A DNA stretch of 64,000 nt from Flagellimonas hadalis (lineage in GTDB: Bacteria > Bacteroidota > Bacteroidia > Flavobacteriales > Flavobacteriaceae): NCBI RefSeq assembly GCF_007785775.2, contig NZ_VNIK02000001.1, forward strand, positions 360,678 through 424,677. Reading direction: 5' to 3'. The translations under genes and the position numbers were made by a program. The notes beneath the pieces are model-generated. The model saw only the letters and a list, made by a program, of their open reading frames with translations. It made no database searches and was not told the DNA's origin. Positions 1 to 8,691 of the stretch are shown here, in pieces; the stretch's first letter is position 1, and each line of letters opens with the position of its first letter.

Positions 1-201
1 TTTTAGTCTCTTCCGACCTCGAACACTAAGTGCCAAATTCCAAATCCCAATAGTCCAGTTTGCAGTAGGCAGTGATCAATAACCCAATAACTGAATAACC
101 AAATCACCAAAAGGCTAAGTCTATTCTCTATCGTCTATTTTCTATTGTCTTTTGTCTATTCGGACTCCTGACTTCGGACCACCGACTTCAAACTTCTCAC
201 A
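1..201. other. Noncoding low-complexity intergenic sequence
   Basis: No gene is visible. The stretch is made of short degenerate runs: AATAACTGAATAAC-like words around 60-115, then repeated TCTATTNTCTAT-like words around 120-160, then GACTTCGGAC-like words around 165-190. The word at 86-99 recurs with one change at 4467-4480. It looks like decayed intergenic filler at the 3' end of the minus-strand esterase gene. Confidence 0.6.
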
Positions 202-861
202 TCAAAGTCGCTCCACGAGCCATTTTCGGAAGGAAAAGAAATTTTGTTGGGAGACCCCGTGGCCAATGGGGAATTCTTCATAGGTGTAGGCAATGCCCAG
301 ATGTTCCAGAAAATCTGGTGTTTTTTGCGCCCATTCCAAAGGAATGACCTGATCCACCTGTCCGTGCGAGGCATAAAAGTCTAAGTGGCCCAAATCTTTT
401 TCGGCATAGCCGTCCACTAGGATTTTTTCGTTGATATATCCGCTCAGGGCAATCACGTTCTTGACCTTTTCAGGGTAGGAAAGGGCCACGGCATAGCTCA
501 GGATGGTGCCTTGGCTGAAGCCCAAGAGGGTAATGTTTTTCGCATCCAAATTATAGGCTTCAATGGCCTCATCGATGAACTTCACAATCTTGTCCCGGGA
601 TTCCCTTGCCTGTGCATCATCACTCCATTTGCCTTGCTCGGCATCAAAATTGATGGCATACCAGGCATGTCCGAAAGGTTCCAGGTCATAGGGTGCACGT
701 ACCGAGATCACCATCAATTCCTCAGGAAGTTCCGGGGCAAAGGAAAACAAATCTTCCTCATTGCTGCCATATCCGTGGAAGAGGAAAATGGCCGGAGGTT
801 TTCCGGTTGTCAGTTGGGAGGGGCGTATCAGGTGTTCCAGGGACAGTGGGGTGGGGGACAT
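202..861 (-). CDS. Alpha/beta hydrolase, phospholipase/carboxylesterase-type esterase
   Basis: A 219-residue serine hydrolase of the phospholipase/carboxylesterase family, probably cytoplasmic since no signal peptide is visible. The oxyanion segment is FHGYGSNEEDL near residue 28. The nucleophile elbow is GFSQG with Ser116, and Asp170 (GQVDQV) and His201 (GHGVS) complete the triad. Length fits the family. It is the last gene of a minus-strand run starting with the BatA-like gene; only 10 bases separate it from the gene upstream. Natural substrate unknown; small carboxyl or acyl esters are likely. Confidence 0.88.
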   Translation of the reverse strand: MSPTPLSLEHLIRPSQLTTGKPPAIFLFHGYGSNEEDLFSFAPELPEELMVISVRAPYDLEPFGHAWYAINFDAEQGKWSDDAQARESRDKIVKFIDEAIEAYNLDAKNITLLGFSQGTILSYAVALSYPEKVKNVIALSGYINEKILVDGYAEKDLGHLDFYASHGQVDQVIPLEWAQKTPDFLEHLGIAYTYEEFPIGHGVSQQNFFSFRKWLVERL

Positions 862-871
862 TGTTTAGTTT

Positions 872-1195
872 TTATGAAATGAAGGTGAACCATTTTTGAA
901 AATAGGAACCAATCACAGGTAAGGGCTTTGTTTTTCCGTTCAGTGCCTGTACGAAGCCCAGCACCCATAGTACCATATATACAATGTAGGCTATGATCGA
1001 TACATAGGCCAAGCCCGAATAGGTCAACAGTATGGCCAGCGCATGGAAAAGCAAATGTATGCCAAAGGCCTGTCGGATATGGAACCGGGCAAAAGCATTT
1101 TTGGGTTCCAAATTCATGGTGATGGCGATGAGACAACCCACAATGGTGATGTAGGCCACAATGGCCGTCGTTTTTCCGGTCTCAATCCCGCTCAT
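872..1195 (-). CDS. Small membrane protein, DUF4870/Tic20-like
   Basis: About 107 residues with three or four hydrophobic helices (about residues 11-27, 41-60, 63-82) and a conserved-looking NAFARFHIRQAFG segment before the second helix. This pattern matches small DUF4870/Tic20-like membrane proteins common in Bacteroidota. An alternative ATG lies two codons upstream at 1201; I prefer MSGIETGK. The start overlaps the 3' end of the dihydroorotase-like gene by 14 bases, so the two are probably translationally coupled. No catalytic residues are evident and the function is unknown. Confidence 0.75.
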   Translation of the reverse strand: MSGIETGKTTAIVAYITIVGCLIAITMNLEPKNAFARFHIRQAFGIHLLFHALAILLTYSGLAYVSIIAYIVYMVLWVLGFVQALNGKTKPLPVIGSYFQKWFTFIS

Positions 1196-2447
1196 GTACA
1201 ATGATTTGGTCTTTATTGATGGTTCCGTACACTTTTCCCTTCAGTTCCGTGCCCAGAAACATGCTGTTTTTCGAAGTGGACAGGATATTGCTTTGCCCAA
1301 AGGTGTAGGTTTCGTCCGGGTTGAACAGGGTGATATTCGCCTTGGCCCCTTCCTTGAACGAAGGATTTTCTATTCCAAACCGGGAGCGACCTTTGGTCAT
1401 CAAGGCGATGGCTTCCTTGGTGCCGAGCAGTTGGTTGAGGCTGCCAAATGCAGATTCCAGTCCAAGGGTGCCGTCCATGGCATTGTCAAACTCCACACGT
1501 TTGTGTTCTATATCGATAGGTACGTGGTCCGAGGTCACCAAATCGATGGTGCCGTCCTTCAAGCCCTTGATGAGGGCCTTGCTGTCCGCTTTGCTGCGAA
1601 GGGGAGGGGATACTTTAAAATGGGTATCGAATCCTTTCAATTCCCCATCCGAAAAGAATAGGTTGTGAATGGCCACGCTACAGGTAACGTCCAGTCCCTT
1701 CTTTTTCGCATTGGCAATCAGTTTTACCGATCCGGCCGTGGAGATGGTCGGGATATGGAGTTTCCCTCCGGTGTATTCCAGTATAAAAAGATCACGGGCA
1801 ACCTGAAGTTCCTCGGCAAGGGCGGGAATTCCCTTCAACCCCAGGGTGGTGGACACTTCACCTTCATGGGCGACCCCTGTTCCCTTGATGCTCCCATCTT
1901 GGGGAAAGGAAAAGACCAGTCCATCAAAATTTTGGGCATATAGCAAAGCTATTTTGAGTAGATTGGGATTGGATACCTGTTTTTTAAAGTCGAAAAAGGC
2001 GACCGCACCGGCGTTTTTCATGTCAAAAAGTTCAGCCAGGTCAACTCCTTCCGAGTTTTTGGTCAATGCCCCCATCGGGTGTATGTTGGTGGGTTTTCCC
2101 AGTCCGCGTTCCTTCAAAAAGACCACATCCGAGCTGGTGTCCGGCACGGGATGGGTACTTGGGTATAGCAAAATATCAGTGAAACCGCTGCTTGCCGCTA
2201 CCCGGAGTCCGTTGGCGATGGTCTCGCGTTCCTCAAAACCGGGCTCACCAAAACTCACACCACTGTCAAACCATCCTACCGATACGTGGAGGTTCTTGAG
2301 GTTGATCGATTTTGTGTTGGCAGGAGCTTCGATGGAAGCGGCCATCTTTTCGATCATCCCATTTTTGATGAGGATGTCCCGCTTTTTCAAGTGAAGTTCC
2401 TTGTTCTCCGGACAAACAATTTTTGCAGCCTTCAGCAGAATGTTCAT
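1182..2447 (-). CDS. Dihydroorotase-like protein lacking metal ligands (probable non-catalytic paralogue)
   Basis: 421 residues, clearly of the type I dihydroorotase/amidohydrolase fold: EPGFEERETI after strand 1, a TSDHVP segment and a C-terminal composite beta domain are recognisable. The metal-binding HxH of family members (as in D-x-HVH-x-R-EPG) reads GVS here, and the substrate Arg reads Gly. The later His of the 'HVST' block is Thr, and 'TPHH' reads AIHN. Only the DH-P aspartate region is kept. I infer an inactive homologue, comparable to the pseudo-DHOase subunits that pair with aspartate transcarbamoylase elsewhere. The start ATG at 2447 overlaps the BatA-like stop by 4 bases; the longer upstream reading frame lies inside that gene. 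Confidence 0.85.
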   Translation of the reverse strand: MNILLKAAKIVCPENKELHLKKRDILIKNGMIEKMAASIEAPANTKSINLKNLHVSVGWFDSGVSFGEPGFEERETIANGLRVAASSGFTDILLYPSTHPVPDTSSDVVFLKERGLGKPTNIHPMGALTKNSEGVDLAELFDMKNAGAVAFFDFKKQVSNPNLLKIALLYAQNFDGLVFSFPQDGSIKGTGVAHEGEVSTTLGLKGIPALAEELQVARDLFILEYTGGKLHIPTISTAGSVKLIANAKKKGLDVTCSVAIHNLFFSDGELKGFDTHFKVSPPLRSKADSKALIKGLKDGTIDLVTSDHVPIDIEHKRVEFDNAMDGTLGLESAFGSLNQLLGTKEAIALMTKGRSRFGIENPSFKEGAKANITLFNPDETYTFGQSNILSTSKNSMFLGTELKGKVYGTINKDQIIVHERD

Positions 2448-4366
2448 GTAACGAATTTTTGAATGATAACCTCTATCAGTGCCAGAAGCAACGCTAAAAT
2501 AACAAACCATTTCCAATAAGCGGTGATATTGCTGTCCGCTTCCAATCGGTCAAAAAGGGACGCTATGGAGTCTTGGGTGGTCGTATGTGGCAGATTGTCA
2601 ACATCCAGGTATTGGAGTTGGCTCTCTTCCCGTGGGTAATTGAAGCTGATATTTTTTAAGGAACGCCCATTTTGTTGGATGGCATAAATGCCATCTTCGG
2701 TCGGGTTTTGGTCAAAAGTGAGCCGGACCCGATTGGGAAATACCTGTTGCAAAGGAATAAATTCATACCCTTCCTTGGAAACTTTCAGAATATCATCGTT
2801 CCCCAGATTTGCGGCAATGTCGATGGAACTGCTGCTCCCCAAAGTATGGTACAATCCGGGTGCCCGTAGGCTTGAATGGGCCATATTGTAGAAGGTGGGG
2901 ACGATCAACGGGGAGTTTTTAAAATTGGAGTTCTCCTGCTCCAAGGAAGCCGAGAATACATAAAGCCCATCGTCGCCGGATAAAAAGGCATCCCCTCCCT
3001 CCAGCGACAGGATCTTGGGCAGCCTTGATTGTATTTTGAAGTGTTCCTTCACGGTGGGGTATTGGAAATTGGCGACCTCACTTTCAAATACGTTCCTGTA
3101 CAGCGGATGGTCGTATGCTATGGTGGTCACTTGGGAGGCCCTGGTCACCGTGTCCGTGTAGCGCGTAGCCGCCAAACTTGCCAGCAGTGCGTTGTAGGAC
3201 GGAAAATCACTCTCCAACGAAGGGGCAATGATCAATGTGCCGCCATTGTCCCTAAAGGTGCGGAGCACGCTTTGCAGATTGTTGGGAATGGCCTTCAGGT
3301 TGTCCAGGACCACTACATTTTGTCCATCCAGAGCACTGTAATCCAATTGGTTCAAAGTGAATTTCTTCAATTCGAATTCATCATCGGTATAGAGGCGCTC
3401 CAAATAGTCACTGTCCGAACCCATTACGGCAACCACTTTGATTTTTTCCTTGGCGTTGATGTTGAAATAGAAGGTGTTATCGTATCCCAGACCATTGTCC
3501 AAAATGGACAATCTGCCATTGATTTCTTGGTTCGATGGAATGGAGAAGACCACTTTGGCCGTTCCGTTGGCTGAAAATTTTGCGGCCGTCTTGGCAATCA
3601 GGTCCTGGCCATTGTAGAGCGAAATGGGCAAGGTGCCCTCTTCCGCCCCTCCGGATAGCAGCACACCCAGCGATTCTTGGTCCGTTGTGCCATCTTCCAT
3701 AAAAACGGAGTCTATGGCCACATTCAGGGCTTCCTCGGGCCTCAAGGGCACCAAATAGGTGTTTTGGGTGGAATCCATGGGGCTACTATTGGAAAGCAAT
3801 CTTTGCTGAAAATCGGAAATGACGATCAGGTTTTTTGTGGTGGTATTGGAGGTGGAAAAAAGGGTATTGGCTTTCAAACCGATCTCATCCAAAGTGAGTT
3901 GTTTGGATGAATAAGGGAGCGATAACAATCGATTCTGTATGTCCTTGATGCGAATGTCTGCAAAAGTCCTTTCATTGGTAAAAAGACTGAAATTGGTTTC
4001 CGCATCCAGATTTTTGATCAGGTCCTGTACCGCTTTTTCCAAAAGGGTGAGCCCATTGTCCTTGGCCTGCATGCTGAAGGAGTCGTCCAGATAGACCACG
4101 GTTTCCTTTTCTTTCAGGGCGGTCACCATTGCGGTAAAAGGTTGCGCAAAAGCAATGATGATGGCGGCCAACAACAGGAGACGGGTGAACAATAGCAACC
4201 ATTTCTTCAACGAATTGCTTTTTCGGGATTCCGAAACCACTTTTTGGAGCATGGCCACGTTGGTGAACGGGGTCTTGGTAAATCGGCGTAACTGAAAAAG
4301 GTGGATGATGACGGGAATGACCAGAAGAAAAAGAGCCCAAAGAATTTCCGGATGTTTAAACTGCAT
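2444..4366 (-). CDS. BatA-domain membrane protein with VWA-like region
   Basis: 640 residues. The N-terminus has the aerotolerance-regulator (BatA) signature: a helix ILWALFLLVIPVIIHLF, then a basic LRRF segment, then a second helix LLLLAAIIIAFAQP. A VWA-like metal site DDSFSM follows, and a single helix closes the C-terminus (about 615-638). This is the architecture of Bacteroidota Bat-like inner-membrane proteins with a large periplasmic domain. The start at 4366 (MQFKHPE) is chosen because the preceding in-frame residues do not resemble the family. First gene of a minus-strand operon of four. Exact role unknown; Bat proteins are linked to envelope stress and MoxR chaperone systems. Confidence 0.85.
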   Translation of the reverse strand: MQFKHPEILWALFLLVIPVIIHLFQLRRFTKTPFTNVAMLQKVVSESRKSNSLKKWLLLFTRLLLLAAIIIAFAQPFTAMVTALKEKETVVYLDDSFSMQAKDNGLTLLEKAVQDLIKNLDAETNFSLFTNERTFADIRIKDIQNRLLSLPYSSKQLTLDEIGLKANTLFSTSNTTTKNLIVISDFQQRLLSNSSPMDSTQNTYLVPLRPEEALNVAIDSVFMEDGTTDQESLGVLLSGGAEEGTLPISLYNGQDLIAKTAAKFSANGTAKVVFSIPSNQEINGRLSILDNGLGYDNTFYFNINAKEKIKVVAVMGSDSDYLERLYTDDEFELKKFTLNQLDYSALDGQNVVVLDNLKAIPNNLQSVLRTFRDNGGTLIIAPSLESDFPSYNALLASLAATRYTDTVTRASQVTTIAYDHPLYRNVFESEVANFQYPTVKEHFKIQSRLPKILSLEGGDAFLSGDDGLYVFSASLEQENSNFKNSPLIVPTFYNMAHSSLRAPGLYHTLGSSSSIDIAANLGNDDILKVSKEGYEFIPLQQVFPNRVRLTFDQNPTEDGIYAIQQNGRSLKNISFNYPREESQLQYLDVDNLPHTTTQDSIASLFDRLEADSNITAYWKWFVILALLLALIEVIIQKFVT

Positions 4367-4494
4367 TCCCAACTTTGATTGGACAAATATAGGGATTAAA
4401 ATAGTTCGGGGTGAAACTTCTGGGGGCAAACTCAAGTTCAAGAGTCAAGTTCAAGTTCAATAATCAAATAACTGAACAACATAATAACTTTCAT
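4367..4494. other. Intergenic spacer with short CAAGTTC repeats
   Basis: The spacer between two minus-strand genes contains direct repeats of CAAGTTC at about 4433-4461 and an AATAACTGAACAAC word at 4467-4480 that matches 86-99 at 13 of 14 positions. No ORF, hairpin terminator or clear promoter is visible. Confidence 0.45.
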
Positions 4495-5502
4495 TCAACA
4501 AAAGAAGAAATAATCCGTCATGGGTTCCTGGCCCAAACTTTGAAAAAAGGCCCTGATCTCTTGTTGGGCAGTTTCGTTGGCCACAGTGACAATGCTTTGT
4601 GGGTTGTTCAGTTTTTGCAATGCTTCAAAATGGGCGAGTTTTTTCTTGTAGATTTTTTTACCTATCTTTTTGGGATTGTCGCACAGCCATGTAAAATCCA
4701 ACCCTTTTTTTTGAAGTCCCCTCGCAATCGCCTTCCCTTTGAAACCAGCTCCCCAAACGACCAAAGGTCGATTCTTGTCATGATCCAACTGTAAGAAGTA
4801 ATGCAGCTTGATGTCCAAAAAATAATTCTGTGCATAGTGCTCGTGTGTCCGCGAGGTGCGGGTGTCATAATCCCGCCATAGGTGCAGTTCTTGCGCACAG
4901 GGGATGACTTTCAGCCCTTGTTCGTAAAACCGGAACGTGAGGTCATAATCCTCTGGATAACGATTGGGATGAAAAGCTCCACAGCGTTCAAAATCAGCTC
5001 GGTGCACCATCCAACAAGGGGAGGGGATTACACATTCTTTGTAGATTTCACTATAATTCTTCCCGGTCGCCGTCAATTGGTTCAGCCATTTCTCGTAACG
5101 GTCGTAGCCATTGCTGATGCCCCTGTCCGAAAAATACCTTACTTGCCCCACGGCAACATGCCCTTCTCCTGTTTTCAACAAAGATTCCACCATGACCTCG
5201 AGCCTGTTGGGTTTCATGATGTCATCGGAATCCATCCGCGTCACAAATCCACCAGTACTTTTTGCATATCCTGTCCGCAAGGCAGGAATGATGCCGTTTC
5301 CTTCGTTTTGGAATACCTTGATTCTTGGATCTTTTTGGGCATAATTGGAAAGCAGGTCAAAACTATGGTCACTGGAATGATCGTTCACGGCCAGGACTTC
5401 CCAATTCCCGTAGGTCTGCGCCAGAATGGAGTCCAAACAATCGGGCAAAAAATGGGCCGTGTCCTTGAACGGAATGATGATGCTGACCTTGTTTTGTTGC
5501 AT
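4495..5502 (-). CDS. Glycosyltransferase family 2 with C-terminal Rossmann-like extension
   Basis: 335 residues. Residues 1-220 are a GT-A family 2 domain: VSIIIPFKDTA at the start, the nucleotide-binding NDHSSD near 40, and the metal-binding DSDD at 91-94. An unusual C-terminal part (about 250-335) begins VVWGAGFKGKAIARGL, a nucleotide-binding-like GxGxxG element, and ends in a small alpha/beta domain. Such extensions occur in surface-polysaccharide glycosyltransferases. No membrane segment. It stands alone rather than in a polysaccharide cluster, so donor and acceptor sugars cannot be predicted. Confidence 0.87.
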   Translation of the reverse strand: MQQNKVSIIIPFKDTAHFLPDCLDSILAQTYGNWEVLAVNDHSSDHSFDLLSNYAQKDPRIKVFQNEGNGIIPALRTGYAKSTGGFVTRMDSDDIMKPNRLEVMVESLLKTGEGHVAVGQVRYFSDRGISNGYDRYEKWLNQLTATGKNYSEIYKECVIPSPCWMVHRADFERCGAFHPNRYPEDYDLTFRFYEQGLKVIPCAQELHLWRDYDTRTSRTHEHYAQNYFLDIKLHYFLQLDHDKNRPLVVWGAGFKGKAIARGLQKKGLDFTWLCDNPKKIGKKIYKKKLAHFEALQKLNNPQSIVTVANETAQQEIRAFFQSLGQEPMTDYFFFC

Positions 5503-5544
5503 TTTACAAAGTAACTGAAAAACAATGGCTGATCAATAGAACCA

Positions 5545-5937
5545 TCAAAAAGGAAGCAAATCAGGAGCTACATATTCATTTTTTGCCTTTGGGTCGAAAA
5601 ATAAATCAAAGCCATAATGTTGATTCAACAATTCCTTGAAAGAAGTCTTCAATCTGGGGAATTCCCGGATGAAATCCGCAAATTGATGGGACTTGGACTT
5701 TTGCATAAAATGGTTCACCGTCTTGATGGAGGCCACGGTCAGGGTCGTGTGGAACTTACTGCCATCCCCGTGGAGTGCATCAAAATTCCTAATGCTTTGA
5801 CACACATTTTCAATGGCCTTTTCTTCCCCATACTGTTTCAAGTTGATCCAAGCCAATCGCAAATGGGCCCCATGGTCGAACAAACTGGGAGGAAAGTTTC
5901 CCGACTCAAATGCGTTCAAGAATTCCAGATCGTTCAT
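5545..5937 (-). CDS. Conserved hypothetical protein with FDHGAHLRLAW motif
   Basis: 130 residues, no signal or membrane segment. I do not recognise a named domain. Conserved-looking His residues occur in FDHGAHLRLAW (about 20-30), KFHTTLTVA (about 61-69) and LLNQHYGFDL near the C-terminus, which could together form a metal or catalytic site. The start overlaps the stop of the upstream GDSL hydrolase gene by 4 bases, so the two are probably co-translated. Confidence 0.7.
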   Translation of the reverse strand: MNDLEFLNAFESGNFPPSLFDHGAHLRLAWINLKQYGEEKAIENVCQSIRNFDALHGDGSKFHTTLTVASIKTVNHFMQKSKSHQFADFIREFPRLKTSFKELLNQHYGFDLFFDPKAKNEYVAPDLLPF

Positions 5938-6632
5938 TTTTTCGAAAGGGTTGTTTGGATGGCTTCCTGCACCAATTTCTCCATCACGGCATAGCCGGCC
6001 TTGGTCAGGTGTACTTCATCCGTGGTCAATTCTTTGGGAAGTCCGTTGCGGTCATCGGACATGGCTGAAAAATAATCCAGATACATGACTTTTTCTTGGG
6101 CAGCCATCTCCTTGATCATACCGTTCAGTTCAGGAATTTTGATATTGGGTTCTTTTCCGGGCCGCCATGGATAATCGTAAGCAGGCAGCACCGAACAGAC
6201 AATGGGGGATATGTCGTTGGCCTTGGCCAGTTGCACCATGGAAAGGATGTTGTCCCTGATCTGTGCCAGGGTCATGGGGCCGGTATTTCCTGCAATATCG
6301 TTGGTTCCCGCCAATATGACCACGATTTTTGGGTCAAGGGCGATGACATCCTGCCGAAAGCGCAATACCATTTGGGGCGTGGTCTGCCCGCTGATTCCGC
6401 GGTTAACATAAGGGTTGTCATTGAAAAAATCCGGATTGGCGCCCGACCAGCCCTCGGTGATGGAGTTGCCCATGAAGACAACTCTATTCCCTTCTGCAGT
6501 CGGTGCGGGCAGAGCGGCATTGGCCTCCCTGTACTTTTCCAGATTGGGCCAATCTTGGGCCGTGCTCTTCATCGGGTTCAAAAATCCTAACAATGCGGCC
6601 ATGGTCCAAATCAAGGTTTGTGTTTTCAACAT
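5934..6632 (-). CDS. Secreted SGNH/GDSL-family hydrolase
   Basis: 232 residues with a signal peptide (hydrophobic TLIWTMAALLGFL, cleavage near STAQ-DW at about residue 26). SGNH blocks are all present: block I GNSITEG with Ser57, Gly in GISGQTTP, Asn in AGTNDIAG, and block V DEVHL with Asp205 and His208. This is the acylhydrolase subfamily often active on acetylated sugars or phospholipid-like esters. It is followed with a 4-base overlap by the 130-residue hypothetical gene. Confidence 0.9.
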   Translation of the reverse strand: MLKTQTLIWTMAALLGFLNPMKSTAQDWPNLEKYREANAALPAPTAEGNRVVFMGNSITEGWSGANPDFFNDNPYVNRGISGQTTPQMVLRFRQDVIALDPKIVVILAGTNDIAGNTGPMTLAQIRDNILSMVQLAKANDISPIVCSVLPAYDYPWRPGKEPNIKIPELNGMIKEMAAQEKVMYLDYFSAMSDDRNGLPKELTTDEVHLTKAGYAVMEKLVQEAIQTTLSKK

Positions 6633-6662
6633 CTTTGTTTTTTGTTAAAAATAGAAAACAAT

Positions 6663-6929
6663 TTAGGATAGAAGGAGATAGATGCCCAAAATAATCAACA
6701 CTGTCATCAAAAATGAAACCACCTGGATTTTTAGGTTCCGCTGCTTTTGAAGTTGCATATCCTTTTGGACCCTAAGGATATCTTTGGGAGAGGATTTCTT
6801 AAAACTGAGGAAAGTGGAGTTCTTTTTTCCAAAAACATCATCCACGGACTTGAACTTTCTTTTTTTAAGAAGTTTTCTGTTTTCCTTTACACTGTTGACG
6901 GCATGCATCATGCTTCCTTCTCCTCCCAT
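6663..6929 (-). CDS. Small C-tail-anchored membrane protein, unknown function
   Basis: 88 residues: a basic N-terminal half (KENRKLLKKRKFKSVDD), a PKDILRVQKDMQLQKQ helix, then one hydrophobic helix at the extreme C-terminus (about 70-87). The start is uncertain, since ATG codons at 6911 and 6908 (MHAVNSV) fit equally well. No recognised domain; probably specific to Bacteroidota. An imperfect inverted repeat lies just upstream. Confidence 0.6.
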   Translation of the reverse strand: MGGEGSMMHAVNSVKENRKLLKKRKFKSVDDVFGKKNSTFLSFKKSSPKDILRVQKDMQLQKQRNLKIQVVSFLMTVLIILGIYLLLS

Positions 6930-6946
6930 AGCGATATGTTTTTTGC

Positions 6947-6987
6947 ATTGACACTTGCTATTTTGCTATAGAAGCAAGAATGTCAAT
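6947..6987. promoter_or_regulatory. Inverted repeat upstream of the small membrane protein gene
   Basis: ATTGACACTTGC at 6947-6958 pairs with 6974-6987 (GCAAG, two-base bulge, TGTCAAT), giving 12 bp around a 15-base loop. It lies 18 bases upstream of the 6929 start on the minus strand. It could be an operator or a 5' UTR hairpin. Confidence 0.4.
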
Positions 6988-6999
6988 ATCTTAAAGATA

Positions 7000-7036
7000 T
7001 AAAAAAACGATGATATGAAATTTTCACATCACCGTT
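7000..7036 (-). terminator. Rho-independent terminator of the S10 peptidase gene
   Basis: On the minus strand a 15-bp stem (7022-7036 with 7006-7020, two G-U pairs, very tight loop) is followed directly by a run of seven T. It sits about 27 bases after the peptidase stop codon. Confidence 0.85.
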
Positions 7037-7062
7037 CTTAGAATTTTAGTGTGATCTAACTA

Positions 7063-8547
7063 TCAATACTTCGCACTTTTGCCATTGGCCTGTGTGCGTA
7101 GGATAAAGGCACGAATATCATCATTGGCGGTTTTGAGGTCCTCTTTTCTGAGGTACATCATGTGTCCGGAACGGTATCCTTTGAACTCGAACCTGTCCTT
7201 CATGCGTCCGCTGGGGTCCACTTGGGACATGGTATATTTTGCGGCAAAATAGGTACAGGCTCCGTCATAATAACCGGATTGCACCAATACGTTCAGGTAT
7301 GGGTTCTGCGCCATCGCTTGGCGAAGGTTTTCACGAACATTGTCGTCATCATTGTTCCATGGGTGAACAGGTCCGAACATGTTATATTTGATGTCTGTCT
7401 TGAAACCCAACTCTTCCTGTAAATAATAGTTGATGGCGGGGGTGAAGCTATGCAACCATGAGGTCAGCTCGGGGGCATAATCTGGACGCGAACCGAAAAG
7501 TTGTTTGTCAAACCCTAGATAGCGGCTGTCCAAACGTCCAATAGTGTAGCCGCCTTCATCTTTCAAGAGATTTTTCCAGAAGAATTGCGTAGGCACATCC
7601 AGGTTGTGGTCCAAAATATCTTTTTCGTTCAAACCGGAGTAATAGGCCATTTTCTTTGCGATGGCGGTGCGTTCTGCATCGGGGATAAAACCTCCCTTGG
7701 CAATGGCGGGCAACAGCTCATTGATGGTAAAGGCTTCCGCCTCGGGCAAGATTTCCAATAAATCCTTGCTCTGCAATGCAGCAGGCAGTGCTTTGTGGTG
7801 CCATGCGGCGGCCGTAAAGTAGGGGAGGTTCAACGCACTGGAAACAGGGTCGTTGTCCCTAAAAACCTTATAATCCGCAGGCGACACCATGATCACCCCG
7901 TTCAGGTACATCCATTGCTGGTTCTGAAGCGCCAAGGATAGTCCCATCACCCGGGTACCGCCATAACTTTCCCCTACAATATATTTTGGGGATCTCCAGC
8001 GGTTGTTCCGGGTCACAAAGGTGTTCAGCCATTCGGCCAAATATTTGGTATCGGCATTGATGCCGAAGAATTTTTCGCGATCCACTTCCTTCCCAGTCTC
8101 GGGAATAGTGCGGGAATATCCGGTGTTGGCCGGGTTTACATAAACAATGTCGGTGACGTCCAACACGGAATAAGGGTTTTCCTTGGCTCCATAAGGCTGC
8201 ACAGGATATCCTTCATCATCAATCTTCAGAATACGAGGACCTGTGTAGGCCAAGTGCATCCACACCGAACCTGAACCAGGCCCTCCATTGAAAGAAATCA
8301 ACAAGGGGCGTGCGGCACGGTCCTTCACATCATTTTTGGTGTAGTAGGTGTAGTGCAACGCTGCAATGGGTTTTCCCAGTTCGTCCCAAACAGGCTGTGT
8401 TCCCGTTGTTGCGGTATAGTTGATACGTGTCCCGTTGATGGTCACGGCATGTTGCGTGGTCACTGTGGTGTCCACGGGCAATTTTCGTTCTTGGCCAAAA
8501 GAAACTGCGGCATAAAGGCATATGCCAAAGAGATAAAGTTTTTTCAT
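7063..8547 (-). CDS. Exported serine carboxypeptidase-like peptidase, family S10
   Basis: 494 residues with a signal peptide (LYLFGICLYAAVSFGQ, cleavage about residue 19). The substrate-binding NGGPGSGSVW near 88 and the nucleophile GESYGG (Ser194) are typical of S10; Asp428 (GYYDGA) and His462 (RSGHMM) complete the triad. Bacterial S10 homologues of this size are periplasmic or outer-membrane associated and act on C-terminal residues of peptides, preferring acidic pH. Monocistronic, with its own terminator, and divergent from the oxidoreductase gene. Confidence 0.92.
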   Translation of the reverse strand: MKKLYLFGICLYAAVSFGQERKLPVDTTVTTQHAVTINGTRINYTATTGTQPVWDELGKPIAALHYTYYTKNDVKDRAARPLLISFNGGPGSGSVWMHLAYTGPRILKIDDEGYPVQPYGAKENPYSVLDVTDIVYVNPANTGYSRTIPETGKEVDREKFFGINADTKYLAEWLNTFVTRNNRWRSPKYIVGESYGGTRVMGLSLALQNQQWMYLNGVIMVSPADYKVFRDNDPVSSALNLPYFTAAAWHHKALPAALQSKDLLEILPEAEAFTINELLPAIAKGGFIPDAERTAIAKKMAYYSGLNEKDILDHNLDVPTQFFWKNLLKDEGGYTIGRLDSRYLGFDKQLFGSRPDYAPELTSWLHSFTPAINYYLQEELGFKTDIKYNMFGPVHPWNNDDDNVRENLRQAMAQNPYLNVLVQSGYYDGACTYFAAKYTMSQVDPSGRMKDRFEFKGYRSGHMMYLRKEDLKTANDDIRAFILRTQANGKSAKY

Positions 8548-8691
8548 TTTAATTTAGGTTGAATCATTACACGTTGCTAAAAATACATATTTTGAAACTT
8601 CCCGATTTGTTAAAAGATTCGTAAAAGAAACCGATAGTGCAGAATTAGGAGCTAATGTCTACCTTTAATACCATCACCAAAACCGCAACAC

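Noticed and set aside
1-201. Possible CRISPR or tandem-repeat array in the low-complexity stretch
   Set aside because: The words are short, degenerate and unevenly spaced; no repeat-spacer periodicity is present.
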